Program-made: the position numbers and the translations under genes
DNA from: Varanus komodoensis
Taxonomy: Eukaryota > Chordata > Lepidosauria > Squamata > Varanidae
Direction of reading: 5' to 3'
NCBI RefSeq assembly: GCF_004798865.1
Contig: NW_025335505.1
Location: 25,775,550-25,839,549, forward strand
Length of the DNA: 64,000 nt
Notes under the pieces: generated by a model
Told to the model about the DNA's origin: nothing
Database searches by the model: none
Seen by the model: the letters and a program-made list of their open reading frames with translations, nothing else
Shown: piece after piece, positions 60,876 to 64,000 of the stretch
Layout of the letters: every line of letters starts with the position of its first letter
How positions within the stretch are numbered: the stretch's first letter is position 1

Positions 60876-62524
60876 ATTTCCATTTTGGAGACATGGTGGA
60901 TTCCTCCTCTGTATGGTTAAACAAATAACATGTTGGCTGCTACCCTGTGGTCATTTTATTTTTTAACAGATACATTGTTTGCCAAAAAAAAAAAAAACCC
61001 TTATTTTCCTCTCTCTGTGATTTTTTGTTGCTATTTAGTGGCTATCTAGTACCACAACAAGTTATTTAAAAATTGTTTTAATTAAACCTTTTACTTTCAT
61101 CATGGATAAAATTTACCTATCATCTTTGGCATCTACGTCTGCTTCTCAAAGCTTACAAACAACACTCTGGGCAATACAAGCATCTTTAACATCTTTCCAA
61201 GCATCTCAAGAGTCTATGCAAAATGCTATACAAGAATTTGCTTTGGAACAAAAGGGTGAATTGGACAAATTGGATAGCTATGTCTTGAAGATAATGAATC
61301 AACTTGCAAGTTCTGGTGTTAAAATAAAACAAAATTAACAAAAGATACAAGAAGTGAAAAAGAAGGCTGAAGTTTTTCAAGAGAAAATTGAAAAGATGGT
61401 TCAAGAGAAGCAACAATTAACACAAACAAATAAGTTATTATGGGATTCAGTTGCCATATTGGAGAGATCTCAGAACACACTAGAAGAGAAAATGAAAACC
61501 TAAGTGGTTTAATAAACACTATGCTAACATATGTTCCTGTTTTGGAAAAGGAAGAGACTGATAAACAATCTGACATGGTTTATAGAGTTAACCTAAGCTA
61601 TGTTAGAAGTCATAAATTTCTGTGGGAGAATGGATAATTTTAAGGGAATTATATGTCTTGAAGGATATGATTTATAAATGGGATGGCATGTTTATAGGTG
61701 ATAAGGGTAATGACATTTCCTGGTGGCATTCAAGTTCAAATAGGATTGAGATATGTGAAATCTATAGAATATATGATCCTATAAAGGGATTAGTAACATT
61801 TGATTAAATGATTTTAAAACTGGATGAAAGAATGATTACAGGATTGTATAACTTCTTTTTGGGTATAAAATGAAAGATGAATGAATTAAGGAAATCATGA
61901 TAATACAGGCACAAAATGTTGGACATAACATTGAGTTATAGAAACAGTAAAAGTTGTGAGAAAGAAATATCAAGGTAACCTTAGTAATTTTACATAAAAA
62001 AACGTATACAAATGTTTTATAGTTAGATAGAAGTAAATGACATAGGTAGTTCTTATTGCTAAGTTTAGTAGAAATGTTTTTAAACTTGTCAATTAGACAT
62101 TGGAAATGTAAACACAAATTTAAATACGAAGGCTTTTCTCTTTTTTTATTAGATATTATTCTTAATGATATTGATAAACAGACCATATATTTGATCTTAT
62201 ATGTAATTACTATGGCAAGGATTTTATATGCTCACTACGGAAGGAGTGAAGAGCCATGCACCGAAGAGTTGAGCTCAAAAAGGATTTTGAACTACATGGA
62301 AAGAGACAGATCGATCTCGTCTCTGAAGGAAGGAGGTCGTATATCTCTACCAAACTTGGAATTCATTCTGTTATCAGTTAGAGAAACTGGACTATGCATA
62401 GATTTGAATATGATTATGGACTGTTAAAATGAGGAAGATGTTAACCCAGTATATCCAATGTCTTATATAATTATTGTTTTTAAAGTTAGATTGTAGTGAA
62501 AACAATAAAATGTATTAAAAAAAA
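60260..62524 (+). mobile_element. L1-derived LINE lacking the RT core
   Basis: Flanked by a perfect 13-bp duplication AAGATGCAACTGG (60247-60259 and 62525-62537). It ends in AATAAA (62504-62509) and a short poly(A), so it moved by L1-type target-primed insertion. The GC-rich 5' region (60260-60560) resembles an L1 promoter/5' UTR. The ORF at 61102-61338 is serine- and glutamine-rich, then lysine/glutamate-rich and coiled-coil-like (EVKKKAEVFQEKIEKMVQEK in a following frame), as in L1 ORF1. Near 62150-62400 the text resembles an L1 ORF2 C-terminus (ITMARILYAHYGRSEEPCTE). No endonuclease or YADD core is seen. At 2.27 kb against about 6 kb it is internally deleted or a HAL1-like non-autonomous form. 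Confidence 0.7.
60824..60871. repeat. (CT)n microsatellite inside the L1-derived element
   Basis: About 24 CT units without interruption, just upstream of the ORF1-like region. Purity suggests recent growth. Confidence 0.95.
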
Positions 62525-62660
62525 AAGATGCAACTGGCCAGCGATCCGAGAGGGATGGTTTAATTCTGTGTCCTGCACTAACAGAGGGTTTAATCCTATG
62601 GCCTTCTGGCCCCTTCCAACTCTACCATTTTTTAATTCTGTGATTCTATATGTACCCTCT

Positions 62661-62829
62661 AAAGACTGGCTCCAGGACTGAGCTGGCCCTGGGCAATGTG
62701 CCCTCTGCCATGCCCCCTTCTCCACTGCTAGGCTCTGGTGGGTTTACCTGGTGAGAAGAATCAGTGCTTTGAATAGCACTGAGCTTCTGGCTCTACTGCC
62801 ATTTTAATTTTCCATTGTAATTTCAACTA
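62661..62829. other. Short unassigned spacer
   Basis: 170 bp between the CR1 tail and the BovB start; nothing recognised. Confidence 0.4.
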
Positions 62830-64000
62830 TCTTCTTCATGGATCACTGCCTTGTCGTGGCAAAGGGGCTTGCGTAGCTCAATGAAGCTATGAGCTATGCC
62901 GTGCAGGGCAACCTAAGACGGACAGGTCATAGCAGAGAGCTCTGACAAAATGTGATCCACTGGAGAAGGAAATGGCAACCCACTCCAGGATCTTTGCCAT
63001 GAAAACCCCATGGACAGTACCAAAAGGCAAAAAGATATGACGCCGGAAGATGAGCCCCTCAGGTCGGAAGGTGTCCAATATGCTACTGGGGAAGAGTGGA
63101 GCGCTAGTACTAGTAGCGCCAGAAAGAATGAAGCGACTGGATCAAAGACGAAAGGACACTCAGTTGCAGATGTATCTGGTGGTGAAAGGCGAGTCCGATG
63201 CTGTAAGGATCTATACTCCATAGGAACCTGGAATGTAAAATCCATGATTCAAGGCAAGCTGGATGTGGACAAACAAGAGATGACAAGATTGAACATCGAT
63301 ATCTTAGGAATCAGTGAACTAAAATGGACATGAATGGGGAAATTTAATTCAGATGACCATCAGGTATACTACTGCGGGCAAGAATCCCTCAGAAGAAATG
63401 AAGTAGCCTTCATAGTCAATAAAAAAGTAGGAAAAGCAGTACTGGGATACAATCTCCAAAATGACAGAATGATCTCAGTTTGAACCCAAGGAAAACCATT
63501 CAACATCACAGTACTCCAAGTCTATGCCCCAACCACTGGTGCTGAAGAGGCTGAAGTTGACCAGTTCTGTGAAGGCCTACAACACCTTCTAGAATTAACA
63601 CCAAAAAATGATGTCCTTATCATCATGGCGGATTGGAATGCTAAAGTAGGAAGCCAAAAGATAACCGGAATAACAGGCAGGTTTGGCCTTGGAGTACAAA
63701 ATGAAGCAGGGCACAGGCTGGTAGAATTTTGTTAAGAGAATACAATGGTCATAGCAAACACTCTTTTCCAACAACCCAAAAGACGACTCTACACATGGAC
63801 ATCACCAGACGGTCAGCACAGAAATCAGATTGTCTATGTGCTCTGCAGCCAAAGATGGAGAAGTTCTATACAGTCGGTAAAAATTAGACCAGGAGCTGGC
63901 TGTGGCTCAGATCATGAGCTTCTTGTTGCAAAATTTAGGTTTAAATTGAAGAAAGTAGGGAAAAGCACTAGGCCACTCAGGTATGACCTAAATCATATTC
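62830..64000 (+). mobile_element. BovB (RTE) LINE, 5' part, runs off the window
   Basis: Begins with a 5' UTR (GGATCACTGCCTTGTCGTGG, CACTGGAGAAGGAAATGGCA). Then the ORF: GVQYATGEEWSASTSSARKN, SVADVSGGERRVRCCKDLYS, IGTWNVKSMIQGKLDVDKQE and GISELKWT, a stop (63331-63333), then MGKFNSDDHQVYYCGQ. The endonuclease follows with ITVLQVYAPTTG, LIIMADWNAKVGS, YTWTSPDGQHRNQ and GCGSDHELLVAKF. Further stops occur at 63481-63483 and 63733-63735, both explainable by C-to-T changes. The RT part must lie beyond the right edge. The copy is similar to the minus-strand copy at 37488-41100. Confidence 0.9.

Larger units (their letters stand above)
59955..62660 (+). mobile_element. CR1 LINE 3' end, split by an L1-derived insertion
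   Basis: Left part 59955-60259: the ORF KELGMFSHKKRRLKGGDMIA, FYKYLKGC is the CR1 ORF2 C-terminus, then TAGAGCAGTACAGCAATGGA and GAGGCATTCAAGATGCAACTGG. Right part from 62525: AAGATGCAACTGG again, then GAGGGATGG, CCTGCACTA, GCCCCTTCCAACTCTACC and TGTGATTCTATATG to about 62657. The repeated 13 bp at the break is the target-site duplication of the insertion 60260-62524. Confidence 0.85.

Noticed and set aside
62913-63245. Minus-strand ORF of 110 codons near the right end
   Set aside because: Antisense of the BovB 5' coding region. The same shadow occurs on the plus strand at 40793-41137.

Overview
This is vertebrate nuclear DNA, most likely from a squamate reptile (lizard or snake). The evidence is the repeat mix: two BovB/RTE LINE copies, Sauria-type tRNA SINEs, several CR1 and L2 LINE copies, an L1-derived element, a second tRNA-derived SINE of a kind I know from lizards, and short palindromic repeats typical of sauropsids. 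The DNA is AT-rich, CpG-poor and full of short ORFs with no operon-like spacing. I recognise no intact host gene, exon, tRNA or rRNA, so the window looks like intergenic or long-intron sequence.

Layout. 1-850 is unique-looking DNA with clearly more CpG than the rest and may lie near a promoter beyond the left edge. 0.8-9 kb holds palindromic repeats, three SINE pieces, an RTE 3' end, a CR1 tail, a CT/CA microsatellite and a 345-bp foldback element (8091-8436). 9.9-17 kb holds a decayed L2, a region with two sets of inverted repeats (12.6-13.95 kb) and a decayed APE-type LINE of uncertain clade (about 13.96-16.94 kb) that is split by a hAT-like MITE with a perfect 8-bp target-site duplication (15494-15764). 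17-36 kb is mostly unassigned, with a CR1 on the minus strand (20.3-21.7 kb), LINE remnants, an RTE copy split by an L2 (27.3-28.3 kb), a MIR-like SINE, a tRNA SINE (29.1-29.4 kb) and a second foldback element (34.2-34.5 kb).

36.9-41.8 kb is a LINE cluster: an L2 tail and a nearly full-length BovB on the minus strand, the BovB split by a plus-strand L2, then another L2 3' end. 43.6-50.9 kb has CR1-type 3' ends, SINEs and palindromic repeats. 52.2-53.4 kb has weak signs of a decayed coding segment on the minus strand. 54-58 kb has more CR1 and a second copy of the uncertain LINE family. 60-62.7 kb is a CR1 3' end split by a 2.27-kb L1-derived insertion that keeps a 5' region, ORF1-like sequence and 3' end but lacks the reverse transcriptase core. 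The window ends inside a plus-strand BovB (62.83 kb onward).

The nested insertions give a relative order: CR1 before L1, BovB before L2, RTE before L2, uncertain LINE before hAT MITE. I saw no new defence, toxin, CRISPR or metabolic system. The most useful leads are the RT-less L1 derivative, the two-copy LINE family, the two foldback elements, and a stop codon at the same codon in both BovB copies.
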